A stretch of DNA of 64,000 nucleotides from Pseudomonadota bacterium (GTDB lineage Bacteria; Pseudomonadota; Gammaproteobacteria; Burkholderiales; Rhodocyclaceae): assembly GCA_018241665.1 (NCBI GenBank), contig JAFEDK010000029.1:79175-143174 (forward strand), written 5' to 3'. The position numbers were made by a program, and so were the translations under genes. Below, one piece after another: positions 20,978-29,900 of this stretch (positions are counted from its first letter, which is position 1; each line of letters starts with the position of its first letter). The notes beneath the pieces were generated by a model that had not been told where the DNA came from, did no database searches, and saw nothing but the letters and a program-made list of their open reading frames with translations.

Positions 20978-21415
20978 ATGAGCGCCAAACGCAACAATGC
21001 CCTGTCGTCCCGCGAACTGCTCGCCAAGCTCGGAATCGACGAGAGCGCCGGCGAGGAAAGCCTGCTCTTCGACGACGAGCCCCTCGACTCCCCCGTCGAC
21101 GATCTGGCCGCCGCCCTGCGTGAGCGTTTCCAGGGCCTCAAGCGCCGCCAGGCCTTCCAGCCGGGCGACGTGGTGCTGTGGAAGCCGGGCCTGAAGAACC
21201 GCCGCTGGCCCGCTTACGGCAAGCCGGCGATCGTCGTCGAGGTGCTCGACCCGCCGATCTTCGACTCGGAGAAGGATTCCGGCAGCGCCTATTTCCGCGA
21301 GCCGCTGGACCTTGCGGTCGGGGTGTTCATCGAGGACGGGCCGCACCGGGGGGATTTCGTGGTGTGGCATTTCGACAGCCGCCGCCTGCAAACCTGGACG
21401 TCCGAGGAGATCTGA
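20978..21415 (+). CDS. Conserved small protein of unknown function, paired with the AAA ATPase
   Basis: 145 residues from ATG 20978 with AAGGAG at 20966-20971. I do not recognise a named family. Residues 1-60 look helical and acidic (ESLLFDDEPLDSPVDDLAAALRERFQGL). Residues 60-145 look like a small beta-barrel of SH3/Tudor type (FQPGDVVLWKPGLKN, GKPAIVVEVLDPPI, VGVFIEDGPHRGDFVVWHFDSRRL). The stop is 2 bp before the start of the AAA gene, so the two are made together and the small protein may be its adaptor or substrate-recognition partner. The 230 bp upstream separates it from the divergent cyclase gene. Confidence 0.8.
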   Translation: MSAKRNNALSSRELLAKLGIDESAGEESLLFDDEPLDSPVDDLAAALRERFQGLKRRQAFQPGDVVLWKPGLKNRRWPAYGKPAIVVEVLDPPIFDSEKDSGSAYFREPLDLAVGVFIEDGPHRGDFVVWHFDSRRLQTWTSEEI

Positions 21416-21417
21416 TC

Positions 21418-23682
21418 ATGCTCACCATCAAGAAGGCCCCCCGCAAGCCCCGTCCGTCCAGGCGCGCCCCGTGGCGCACCGACTTCCGCGACATTCCGGC
21501 GGAGCAGCGGCGAGCCGGCCGCTACGCGCTGCAACTGGTGGCCGGCCGGCCCGCGCTGCTGTCGCGCCTGCAGGATGCGGATTTCCTCAGCGCCCTGTGG
21601 GTGCTGTGCCTGCCGCTGATCGAACCGGCGGTGCTGGGCCAGTTGCAGGCCGAGTGGCGCAGCAAACGCAGCGTCCGCGCCGACGAGGACGACGAAGAGG
21701 AGTGGGACGACGATCTGCCGGACTTCCTGAGTACGCCGAGCCGTCGCGAGCTGCGCGGGCAGCCGGGCCGCCATATCCGGGCCTACCTGGCCGAGCTGCT
21801 TGCCGAGGTGCCCGATGCGCTGCTGCAGCGCCTCGCGGAGCAGGATGGCTCCGCCCCGACCCATCCGGGCGTGGCGGTGATCGCCGCCAGCACGGCCCTC
21901 GATCCGGTGGAGACGGCGCTGCTGGATTTCGTCGAGAAGCGGGTGCAGACCCCGGCCTTCAGCGACTTCCTGCGGGAAAGCCAGAGTTGCGGGGCGCGGG
22001 ACAACTTTGCCTGCGTGGCGGCGGCCCTCGGGCTGGAGCCGGCGGCGATCAAGAACGCCCTCGGGCGTGCCGGCACGCTGCGCAAGCTGCAACTGCTGCG
22101 CGTCAACGCCCGCGATCGCACCGATCTGGAGGATTTCCTGGCGCCGGCGGAACTGCTCGGCGAGATCCTGGTGCTCGCCCCGGAGTCCGAGGCCGCGCTG
22201 TTCGAGCTGATCGTCGAGCCGGCGCCGGCATCCCGGTGGACGCCGGCGGATTTCCCGCACCTGGAAAAGGAGGCCGCCCGCCTGTGCAGTGTGCTGGGCC
22301 GTGCCGCCGCCGATGGCGCGGTCGGCGTCAATGGGCTGCTGTACGGTGCGCCGGGGACCGGAAAGACGGAGTTCGCGCAGGCCATCGCGACGGCGGCCGG
22401 CCTGAAGGCCTTCCGGGTCAAGACCGCCGACGAGGAGGGGGCGGGGCTGTCGCGCGAGGGGCGTCTCGGGGCCTACCTGTTGCTGCAGCGCGTGCTGCGC
22501 GGGCGGCGCGACTGCGTGGTGATCTTCGACGAGGTCGAGGACGCCTTCGGCGGCGGCATCAACGCGCTGCTGGCCCTGCTCGGCGGCCGCTCCGGCGCGT
22601 CCGACAGCGACAAGGGCTGGATGAACCGCATCCTGGAAGAAAACCCGCTGCCGGCACTGTGGATCACCAACGACGCGGAGAGCATGGATCCGGCCTTCCT
22701 GCGCCGTTTCCTGTTGCCGGTGGCCTTCACCACGCCGCCGAAGAGCGTGCGCCGCCGCATGGCGGAGAGCCATCTGGGCGACACCGGGCTGCCGGCCGCG
22801 CTGCTCGATGAACTGGCCGCCGATGAGGCCTTGCTGCCGGCCCAGCTCGGTGCCGCGCGGCGGCTCCTCGACCTGCAGCCGGACATCGATCCGGTCGAGG
22901 CCGTACGCGGTGGCGTCGCGGCCAGCCGGCGCCTGCTGCAGGGCAGTCCGGTGGCGCGCCAGCGCCAGAGCGCGACGGCCTTCGACGCGGCCTATCTCAA
23001 CCTGGCCGGTGGCATCGCGCCGGGGCGCATCGTCCAGGCCCTCGAGCGCAACGGCCATGGCCGCCTTTGCTTCTACGGCCCGCCGGGCACCGGCAAGACC
23101 GAGTTCGCCCATGTACTGGCCGATGCGCTCGGGCGCGAACTGATCGTGCGCAGCAGCTCCGACCTGGTGTCGAAATACGTCGGCGAGACGGAACAGAACC
23201 TGGCCGCGCTCTTCCGCGACATCGACGCGGAGCGCAGCGTGCTGTTCCTCGACGAGGTGGACAGCTTCCTGCGCGACCGCCGCCAGGCCCGCCACAGCTG
23301 GGAAACCACCCAGGTGAATGAGCTCCTGCAGCAGATCGAGCGTTTCCCCGGCATCTTCATCGCCGCCACCAACCTGATGGACGGGCTCGATGGGGCGGCG
23401 CTGCGCCGCTTCGATTTCAAGCTGCACTTCCGGCCGCTGACCGCCGCCCAGCGGCTCAGCCTGTTTGCCCGCGAGGTCTTCGGCGACGCGGCGCAAACGG
23501 ATGCCATCCCGCCGCTGCTGGCCCGCAAGCTGCACAGCCTGGAACTGCTCACGCCGGGCGACTTCGCCAACGTCGTGCGGCAGCGCAATCTGCTGGGCGA
23601 AGAGCTGCCCGCTGAAGAGTTCCTGCGCCGGCTGGTGGGCGAGTGCCGATGGAAGGAGCGCAGCGGGGCCGTGGCGGCCTGA
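21418..23682 (+). CDS. Tandem AAA+ ATPase (two AAA modules)
   Basis: 754 residues from ATG 21418, directly after the 145-aa gene. Residues 1-300 are helical with a very acidic patch near 87-102 (ADEDDEEEWDDDLPD). First AAA module: Walker A GAPGTGKT at 310-317 and Walker B VVIFDEVED near 367-375, then NPLPALWITNDAESMDPAFLRRF. Second AAA module: Walker A GPPGTGKT at 554-561, SSSDLVSKYVGETEQNLAALF, Walker B VLFLDEVDSF near 608-617, and sensor/arginine-finger region FIAATNLMDGLDGAALRRFDFKLHF. The second module resembles the proteasomal/FtsH-like classic AAA clade; no protease domain or membrane segment is present. A remodelling role is likely; the target is unknown. Transcribed with the gene before it and probably with the three after it. 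Confidence 0.85.
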   Translation: MLTIKKAPRKPRPSRRAPWRTDFRDIPAEQRRAGRYALQLVAGRPALLSRLQDADFLSALWVLCLPLIEPAVLGQLQAEWRSKRSVRADEDDEEEWDDDLPDFLSTPSRRELRGQPGRHIRAYLAELLAEVPDALLQRLAEQDGSAPTHPGVAVIAASTALDPVETALLDFVEKRVQTPAFSDFLRESQSCGARDNFACVAAALGLEPAAIKNALGRAGTLRKLQLLRVNARDRTDLEDFLAPAELLGEILVLAPESEAALFELIVEPAPASRWTPADFPHLEKEAARLCSVLGRAAADGAVGVNGLLYGAPGTGKTEFAQAIATAAGLKAFRVKTADEEGAGLSREGRLGAYLLLQRVLRGRRDCVVIFDEVEDAFGGGINALLALLGGRSGASDSDKGWMNRILEENPLPALWITNDAESMDPAFLRRFLLPVAFTTPPKSVRRRMAESHLGDTGLPAALLDELAADEALLPAQLGAARRLLDLQPDIDPVEAVRGGVAASRRLLQGSPVARQRQSATAFDAAYLNLAGGIAPGRIVQALERNGHGRLCFYGPPGTGKTEFAHVLADALGRELIVRSSSDLVSKYVGETEQNLAALFRDIDAERSVLFLDEVDSFLRDRRQARHSWETTQVNELLQQIERFPGIFIAATNLMDGLDGAALRRFDFKLHFRPLTAAQRLSLFAREVFGDAAQTDAIPPLLARKLHSLELLTPGDFANVVRQRNLLGEELPAEEFLRRLVGECRWKERSGAVAA

Positions 23683-23718
23683 GCCGCCTGGGGACGCGCT
23701 GACGGTAAACTGCCCGCC

Positions 23719-24972
23719 ATGAACTTCTTCTTCACGTTGCTGGACGACAGCCTGCGTCCCCGCGGCAGCCGCGATCCACTGGGGATCGAGCTGCTGTGGT
23801 CGGGGGTCGGGCGCCGGCTGGTGGGCAATCTGACCACCGTGACCACCCACCTGGACAATTTCATCCTCGCGCTGGTGGGCTTCCACCTGTGCGGAGAGGA
23901 GGGGCAGGCCGCACCTGCGTGGCCGCGCTTCGAGCGTTTCGAGCAGATGTGCGGGCGGGCTCGCGTGCGTCGTGGCCTGCCGGCGGTCATTGGCATACGG
24001 CGGATCCAGGGCAGTCCCGAGCTGCCGGTTGTGCTGGGCGCTTCCCGCGCGGCAAGGATTCTCGACGACCAGCGTCAGGCTGGCCTGTGGGGGCTGTATT
24101 CCACCGCGCTGGCGGCGTCCGGCCTCACCGATGCGCAGCGCCGGCCGACACCGCGCGGCGCAGAGGTCGTGCGCAGCCTGCTTGATGTGGCGCCCGATGC
24201 GGCCTGGCGCCTCGCCGTCGACGATGGGGCCAGCCAGCTCGATGCCGCCGGGATGGCCCGCGCGGAACAATGGGTCGTGGCCATACTGGGTGGCGGGGCC
24301 GGGCGGGCGGCGCTGGCCGACTGCCTGCTGTCGGGGGGCGGTGCGCCGGCGCGCTGGCAGGGCGAGGTGTATGAACAGGGCCGTGCCATCCTGCGCGAGG
24401 GGGCCGGCAGGCCATCGGCGCGCAGGTTTCTGGCCTGGCTGCAGGCCCGGGCAAGGGATGCCGGGCTGCGCGACTTCGCCGGCCTCGTGCAGCGTTTCGA
24501 CGAGGAGCTGGTCCTGGCGGAGCGGGTTTTCGGGTGGCTGCTCGGCTGTCACGGCCAGCCGCTCGAGTGCTGCGAGGAAGCGCTGGCCGGCCTGCGGGGC
24601 TGGCCGTTCGGGGATGCGTCGCCAGCGGATTTCACGGCCCATGTCGTCAATGGCGAGTGGCATCGTCGTGCCGCGGGCCTGGGCGGCTTTGCCACGGCGA
24701 TGGCGCAGCAGCGCTGGCGGGAAGCCATCGAGCGGCTGCTTGAATACCACGCGACGATCGCCCGGGGGCGGGGCGGTTCGCCGTGGTGCTATCTGGAGGA
24801 AGGGCAGGTGAAGGTGGTGATGAACGCCAGTCCGGCCACCCTGCCGACCGCCACGGAGATCGCCGCCGAGCGCTTTGCCGGCTGGATGGACGGACGCAGC
24901 AAGGGCTTCTTTCTCGGCGCCTTCCTGGACATCCTGCAGCAGGCCGGCGGCGGCCGGGAGGGGCAGGGATGA
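23719..24972 (+). CDS. Unknown protein, first gene of the PLD/SNF2 module
   Basis: 417 residues from ATG 23719. I cannot assign a family. The N-terminus has a distinctive block (FFTLLDDSLRPRGSRDPLGI, then ELLWSGVGRRLVGNLTTVTT and HLDNFILALVGFHLC), which looks like a conserved core; the rest is mainly helical, with no transmembrane segment, no Walker motif and no recognisable nuclease motif. It follows the AAA gene by 36 bp with no visible terminator and ends in an ATGA overlap with the PLD gene, so its translation is coupled to the nuclease. A role as the recognition or scaffold subunit is an inference from context only. Confidence 0.8.
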   Translation: MNFFFTLLDDSLRPRGSRDPLGIELLWSGVGRRLVGNLTTVTTHLDNFILALVGFHLCGEEGQAAPAWPRFERFEQMCGRARVRRGLPAVIGIRRIQGSPELPVVLGASRAARILDDQRQAGLWGLYSTALAASGLTDAQRRPTPRGAEVVRSLLDVAPDAAWRLAVDDGASQLDAAGMARAEQWVVAILGGGAGRAALADCLLSGGGAPARWQGEVYEQGRAILREGAGRPSARRFLAWLQARARDAGLRDFAGLVQRFDEELVLAERVFGWLLGCHGQPLECCEEALAGLRGWPFGDASPADFTAHVVNGEWHRRAAGLGGFATAMAQQRWREAIERLLEYHATIARGRGGSPWCYLEEGQVKVVMNASPATLPTATEIAAERFAGWMDGRSKGFFLGAFLDILQQAGGGREGQG

Positions 24973-26996
24973 GGCCGGCGGTCAGCCAGTGGGGGATGCT
25001 CAAGGATGCGCTGCGTGAGGCCATCGAGGGGCTGCCTGGTTTCCGGGTCAGCCATGCGCTTTTCACCACCTATGCCTTCGAGCCGGAGTTTTTCGAGACG
25101 GCGGTCCTGCCGCTGCTGTTGCCGGACGGCGGCGAGGGCTTGTCCCTGCATGCGGGGCTGCGCCGCCTGCAGATGGAAGCCCTGCTGCGGGATGCGCCGA
25201 TTGACTGCGATGTCTATTTCGATGCGCGCGTGGTGGTGCCCGGCACCCCCTTGCTGCCGTATGCAATGCTGCCGGTGCGCCTGGGCGACGAGTTCCACGC
25301 CAAGATCATCCTGCTGCGCCTGCAGGATGCGGCGGGGCGGGTGCGCTGCCTTCTCGGTGCGGGCTCGGCCAACCTGACCCAGGCGGGCTGGTGGGAAAAC
25401 ATCGAGGCCTGGTATTTCGCGCCGCCTTTCGACCCGGCCCTCCCCCCGGCCGGCCTGCTCCCCGGGCTGCAGCACTTGTTCGCCTTCCTGGCCGGGCGGA
25501 GCCGGCAGGGGCCGGCGACGGCGACGGCGGAACTGCGTGCGCTTCTTGAGGCCGCCGATGCCGCGGATCCGCAGGTGGGCGAGGCCGCGTTCGGCGTGTT
25601 TACTCCGGATGGGCCGCGCTTTTTCGACTGGCTGGCCGGGCAACGGGCGCTGCGTGGCTGGGGCGGCGACGGGGAGGCGCGGCTGGAAGTGGTTTCGCCG
25701 TATTTCGCCGAGCGGGGGCATGCCGAACTGGTGCGCGAGCTGCTGGCAGCCGCGGGCGCCGCCGGGGTGGACCTGTGGTTGCCGGAGGACCCCTGGCAGG
25801 CCGGCGGGACGGCTGCGCTGATCGAGGTGGAGCGTTATACCGAGCTGACGAAGGTGGCCGGCCTGCGCTGGTGCAGCTTCGCCGACAGCGGCCTGGCGGC
25901 CAGCCGGAAGAAGGAGGGCGTCCCGCGTTTCCTCCATGCCAAGCTGATCCGCCAGCCGGGTCGCTACTGTTTCATGGGTTCGGTCAATTTCAGCAACAAG
26001 GCCTGCAAGTCCAACTTCGAAGCGGGTTTCCTGTTCGCCGATGGCGGTGCTGCGTGGCTGCAGCCGGCGGCACTGCCGCCCACGCGCTTCCTGCTACCGG
26101 CGCAGCAGGCCTGCCATGCCGGTATTGATGAGGGGGCTCTGGAGCTCGGGGCGCTGTTCGACTGGCGCACACGGCAACTGGCCATCAAGCTGCTCCGCGA
26201 TGCAGACCGGCAGGCGTGGTCGGACTGCCGCGTGAGCCTGGTCGACCTGCCGGGGACGGACTTCGTGCTTCCGGCAACGTTGAGCCTGTCCGGCGACGAG
26301 CCGCTGTACCGGCTGCTGCAGACTTGTCCGTGGTTGCGGCTGCGCTTCGAGCATGGCGCGGAGACGCTTGCCTGGGTGCAGCAGCAGGGGCTCGAGTACC
26401 GTCCGCCACCGGCTGATCTGCGGCCCGACGCCTGGCGGATTCTCGAGATGTGGCGCGCCCTGGGTGATGGGGCGCGGGGCTCCCGGCCAGGCGATTTCGA
26501 ACCCCTGGAGGTCATGCTGAGGGGGCGCGCTGACGACGGGGAGGCGATGCCGTACGCCGAGCCCGAGCAGGATCTGTTTGCCGCGATGGCGGCGGTGCAT
26601 GGCTGTTTCTATCTGTTGCGGCGGCGCCTGAAGGTGGAGCGGGAGCGGGGCAGCACGGCCCGTTGTGACTACTATCTGGCCGCGCCACGGCCGGATTCAT
26701 TGCTGAATCTGCTCGAGCGTATCGAGGCGCCGCCTGAAGGACGGTCCATCGATGCCGTCGCTGCCTGGGTGATGCTGCTGTGGGTCGAGCAGATCTGTAC
26801 CGACCATTCCGACCTGGCGACCGCGCGGGCTTTGCGCGAGCGGACCCGGGCGCAGCTCGATGCACGCCTCACGCAGCCGCCGCTCGCCGGCCTCGACCGG
26901 CAGTGGCTGGCATGGGCGGAGCGCATGTTCCTCTGTGAGCCGGGCGGGGAGAGCCGCGTGGCCCGTCAGTTCACGTCCGGGGAGGCCGGCAGGTGA
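24969..26996 (+). CDS. Phospholipase D-family protein with two HKD motifs (candidate nuclease)
   Basis: 675 residues; ATG 24969 overlaps the previous stop. Two HKD motifs of the PLD superfamily are complete: H110-A-K112 with G132-S133-A-N135 (EFHAKIILLRL and GAGSANLTQAG), and H323-A-K325 with G337-S338-V-N340 (FLHAKLIRQPG and MGSVNFSNKACKSNFEAGF). In this superfamily the paired motifs build one active site that hydrolyses phosphodiesters; members in helicase operons are usually DNA/RNA nucleases. The C-terminal 300 residues are of unknown fold. No signal peptide or membrane helix is seen, so it should act in the cytosol. It ends in a GTGA overlap with the SNF2 gene, which ties the nuclease and helicase together. 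Confidence 0.87.
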   Translation: MRPAVSQWGMLKDALREAIEGLPGFRVSHALFTTYAFEPEFFETAVLPLLLPDGGEGLSLHAGLRRLQMEALLRDAPIDCDVYFDARVVVPGTPLLPYAMLPVRLGDEFHAKIILLRLQDAAGRVRCLLGAGSANLTQAGWWENIEAWYFAPPFDPALPPAGLLPGLQHLFAFLAGRSRQGPATATAELRALLEAADAADPQVGEAAFGVFTPDGPRFFDWLAGQRALRGWGGDGEARLEVVSPYFAERGHAELVRELLAAAGAAGVDLWLPEDPWQAGGTAALIEVERYTELTKVAGLRWCSFADSGLAASRKKEGVPRFLHAKLIRQPGRYCFMGSVNFSNKACKSNFEAGFLFADGGAAWLQPAALPPTRFLLPAQQACHAGIDEGALELGALFDWRTRQLAIKLLRDADRQAWSDCRVSLVDLPGTDFVLPATLSLSGDEPLYRLLQTCPWLRLRFEHGAETLAWVQQQGLEYRPPPADLRPDAWRILEMWRALGDGARGSRPGDFEPLEVMLRGRADDGEAMPYAEPEQDLFAAMAAVHGCFYLLRRRLKVERERGSTARCDYYLAAPRPDSLLNLLERIEAPPEGRSIDAVAAWVMLLWVEQICTDHSDLATARALRERTRAQLDARLTQPPLAGLDRQWLAWAERMFLCEPGGESRVARQFTSGEAGR

Positions 26997-29900
26997 GTTC
27001 CGTCATTTATCCCGGGCAGCGGCAATGGTCCCGTGACGGTGCCGCTGCGCTGCTCGACATGTCCGGCCAGCTGGCGGACTTCAAGGCGACCGGCGACCGC
27101 CAGCTCGATGCAGCGGTGGCGCTGCACCGCATGCTGCTGAAAGAAGGCTGCGCCTATCTGGCCGATGAGGTCGGGATGGGCAAGACCTATGTCGCGCTGG
27201 CGGTGGTGGCGTTGTTCCGCCATCTGCAGCCCGGCTTCCGGGTTCTCTACCTGGCCCCGTCGCAGAACGTCCTGCGCAAATGGCACGAGCGGGAACTGCC
27301 GGCCTTCATCCGCGGCAACGTCCGGCAGCCGGACCTGCGTGTGCGCGGGCCGGGCGGTCTGGCGCCGGCGGCCAGCGTGGCCTGTCCGCGGGTGGATGAA
27401 TGGGCGCGCGCTGCGCTGACCCATCCCGCCGCGCTGGATGTGTTCCTGCCGCTGTCGGCCCTGAGTTTCCATCTCAGTGGCAGTGCGCCTGCGGACTGGG
27501 CGCGGCGGGTGACGGAACTGGCGGACAGTGTGGGTGCGCACGTCGGCGAGGATCTGTCGGCACTCGAGAATAAGGATGAGTTCAAGGCGCTGGCGGCCAG
27601 CCTGGTCAATCGTGTGATCCCCCGTTACGACCTGGTGGTGATCGACGAGGCGCACCTGTTGAAGGGCGGGGCCGGGGCGTCGGCATCCGACCGGGCGCGC
27701 TTCCTGGCCCGCGTCCTGGGCGCCCCGGGCTTTGCCGGACAGCGGCGTTTCGGCGGCGCCCTGCTGCTTTCGGGAACTCCCTTCGACCGGGACTTGAGGC
27801 AACTTGCGCGCCAGTTCGAGCTGTTCGCGCCGCTCGAGCAGTCCGAGCCGTCATTCCCGCCCCATCGGTGCATTCGGGCGCTCGCTGCGCAGCGGGAGGC
27901 CGGCGCCACATGGGATCAGGTCCAGCGCGGCCTCAGACCCTACATGGTGCGGCGCGTGCAGAAACTGGACATTGGTGGCCGGAGCCTGAGCCGCAACCAG
28001 TATCGCCGGGAGTGGCGCGCCGAGGCCGGCATCAGCCTCGCTGACGACAGCAGCCCGGAGGCCCTGCGCCAGCGTCTGTTCACGGCAGTCGTCCAGAAGC
28101 GCCTGATCGAGCACCTGGATGGCGAGAACGAGGGGCGTTTTCCGCTGGCGATGTTCTCCTCGTGGGAAGCCTATGCGCTGCCCCGCCCGGCGGGGCGTGG
28201 GCAGTCTGAATCTGCCGCCAGGCCGGCGGATGGCGAGGATGAGGCGGGCCAGCCCCTGCCGGGCGGCGAGGTGCTGGACGTGGGCAAGGACGGTGTGGCC
28301 GCGCCGGACATGCGTGCCGTCGATGGTGCGCTGATGGAGGATCTGGTTGGCAGCTACCGGGAGGTCTTCGGCACGGAGCCTCCACACCCGAAGCTGGAGC
28401 GGGAGGCGCAGCGCCTCGGCCGCGAGGCCTTTGCTGAGGGGGCCAAGCAGCTGGTGTTCGTGCGTCGCCTGAAGAGCGTCGATGACCTGTATGCGCGCCT
28501 CAACCAGGCTTACGACAGCTGGCTCGGTGATTATCTGCGGCAGGAAGGGATGCCTGGTGCGCCGGCCGCCTTGCTGGCGGCAAGACGGGCGGCGGCGCGT
28601 GGTGTGGCGGATCCCGCCGGGCTTGTCGATACGCCGGCCGGCGCAGGGGTGGAGAACGACAACGAGGCGGAGCTGCCGCCCCGCGGCGACACGCTGTTCA
28701 GCTGGTTCTTTCGCGGCACGCTGGATGCCGCCGGTGAGCAGTTCGTCCGTACCCACGACCTGCCGGCCCCCCGTCTGTTGCGCGAGCGCCTGCGCGATCC
28801 GGCGCGGTTCGAGGCCATCATCGGCGAACTGGACTGGCGCGGTTTCGTGATGATGCGTTGCCCTGCGCTGCCCGAGGTGCCGTGGCCGGAGGTGGCCGCG
28901 CGGGCGGCGAGCGTGCGCGGGGCGGCCAGTGCGCTGGGGCGCTATCGTCGCCTGCAGCTGGCCTGGGTGGACTGTCTGGTGGCGCGCCTGCCGGCAGCGG
29001 AGGCGCGGTGCTTTCTTCCATTGCGGGAACACCTGTTGAGCCTCCAGCTGAATACCGCCGCGGTCGAGGCCGAGCGGATGGATGCGGGGCAGGCCGAGAG
29101 CTTGCTGGAGATGCCCACGCTCGGCCTGGCCCTGTATCGCAAGGGTTTCGGCCCGGACGTCTTGCCGGCCTGGGAAAAGGCCTGGGTGCAGGTGTGGGCG
29201 TGCCGGGATCAGGCCGATCGGGCGACGGCGGCAGCAGCGGCGGCGAGCCTGCGGGAGCTGGACCTGCAGCGGGAGATCCTGTTCGCGCTGTTGCGCCTGG
29301 ACCATCCTTTCATCGACCTGTACCTCGGCTGGCTGCGCTGCTGGCGGGATGATGCGCGGGCTGCTGCCAGTGCGCTGGTAGAACGGGTCGTCGCCGTCTG
29401 CGCTCGGCCGGCCGGGCAGTTTGGCAGCGCGTCGATCCTGCGTAGCCTGGCCGAGGCCTGGACGCAGATCGCCAAGACCAACTTCGCCGAGCTCCTGACG
29501 GGAAGCGCGCGGCTGGAGCGCTCGGGCTGGCGCAGCTACATCCAGCAGCAACTGAGTCCCTTCGAGCCGGTAGAGTGGGCCAGCGGCCAGAATACCGGCG
29601 CCCGCAGCGCCATCGCACGGCGTTTCCGCATGCCCGGTTATCCGATGGTGCTGGTGGCAACCAGTGTGTTGCAGGAGGGGGAGGACCTGCACGTGTGCTG
29701 CGACCGGGTGACCCATTTCGGGATCTCCGGCAGTCCGATCGGTATCGAGCAGAAGAACGGGCGGGTCGATCGCATCGGCTCCCGCGCCCAGCGCCGCCTG
29801 CTCGGCGGCCTTGGCGTCGATGAGGCCGGGATCCAGGTGCGTTTCCCGCATCTGGCGGAAAGCCTGGAGTGGTACCAGATCCGTGATCTGTCCCAGAGCA

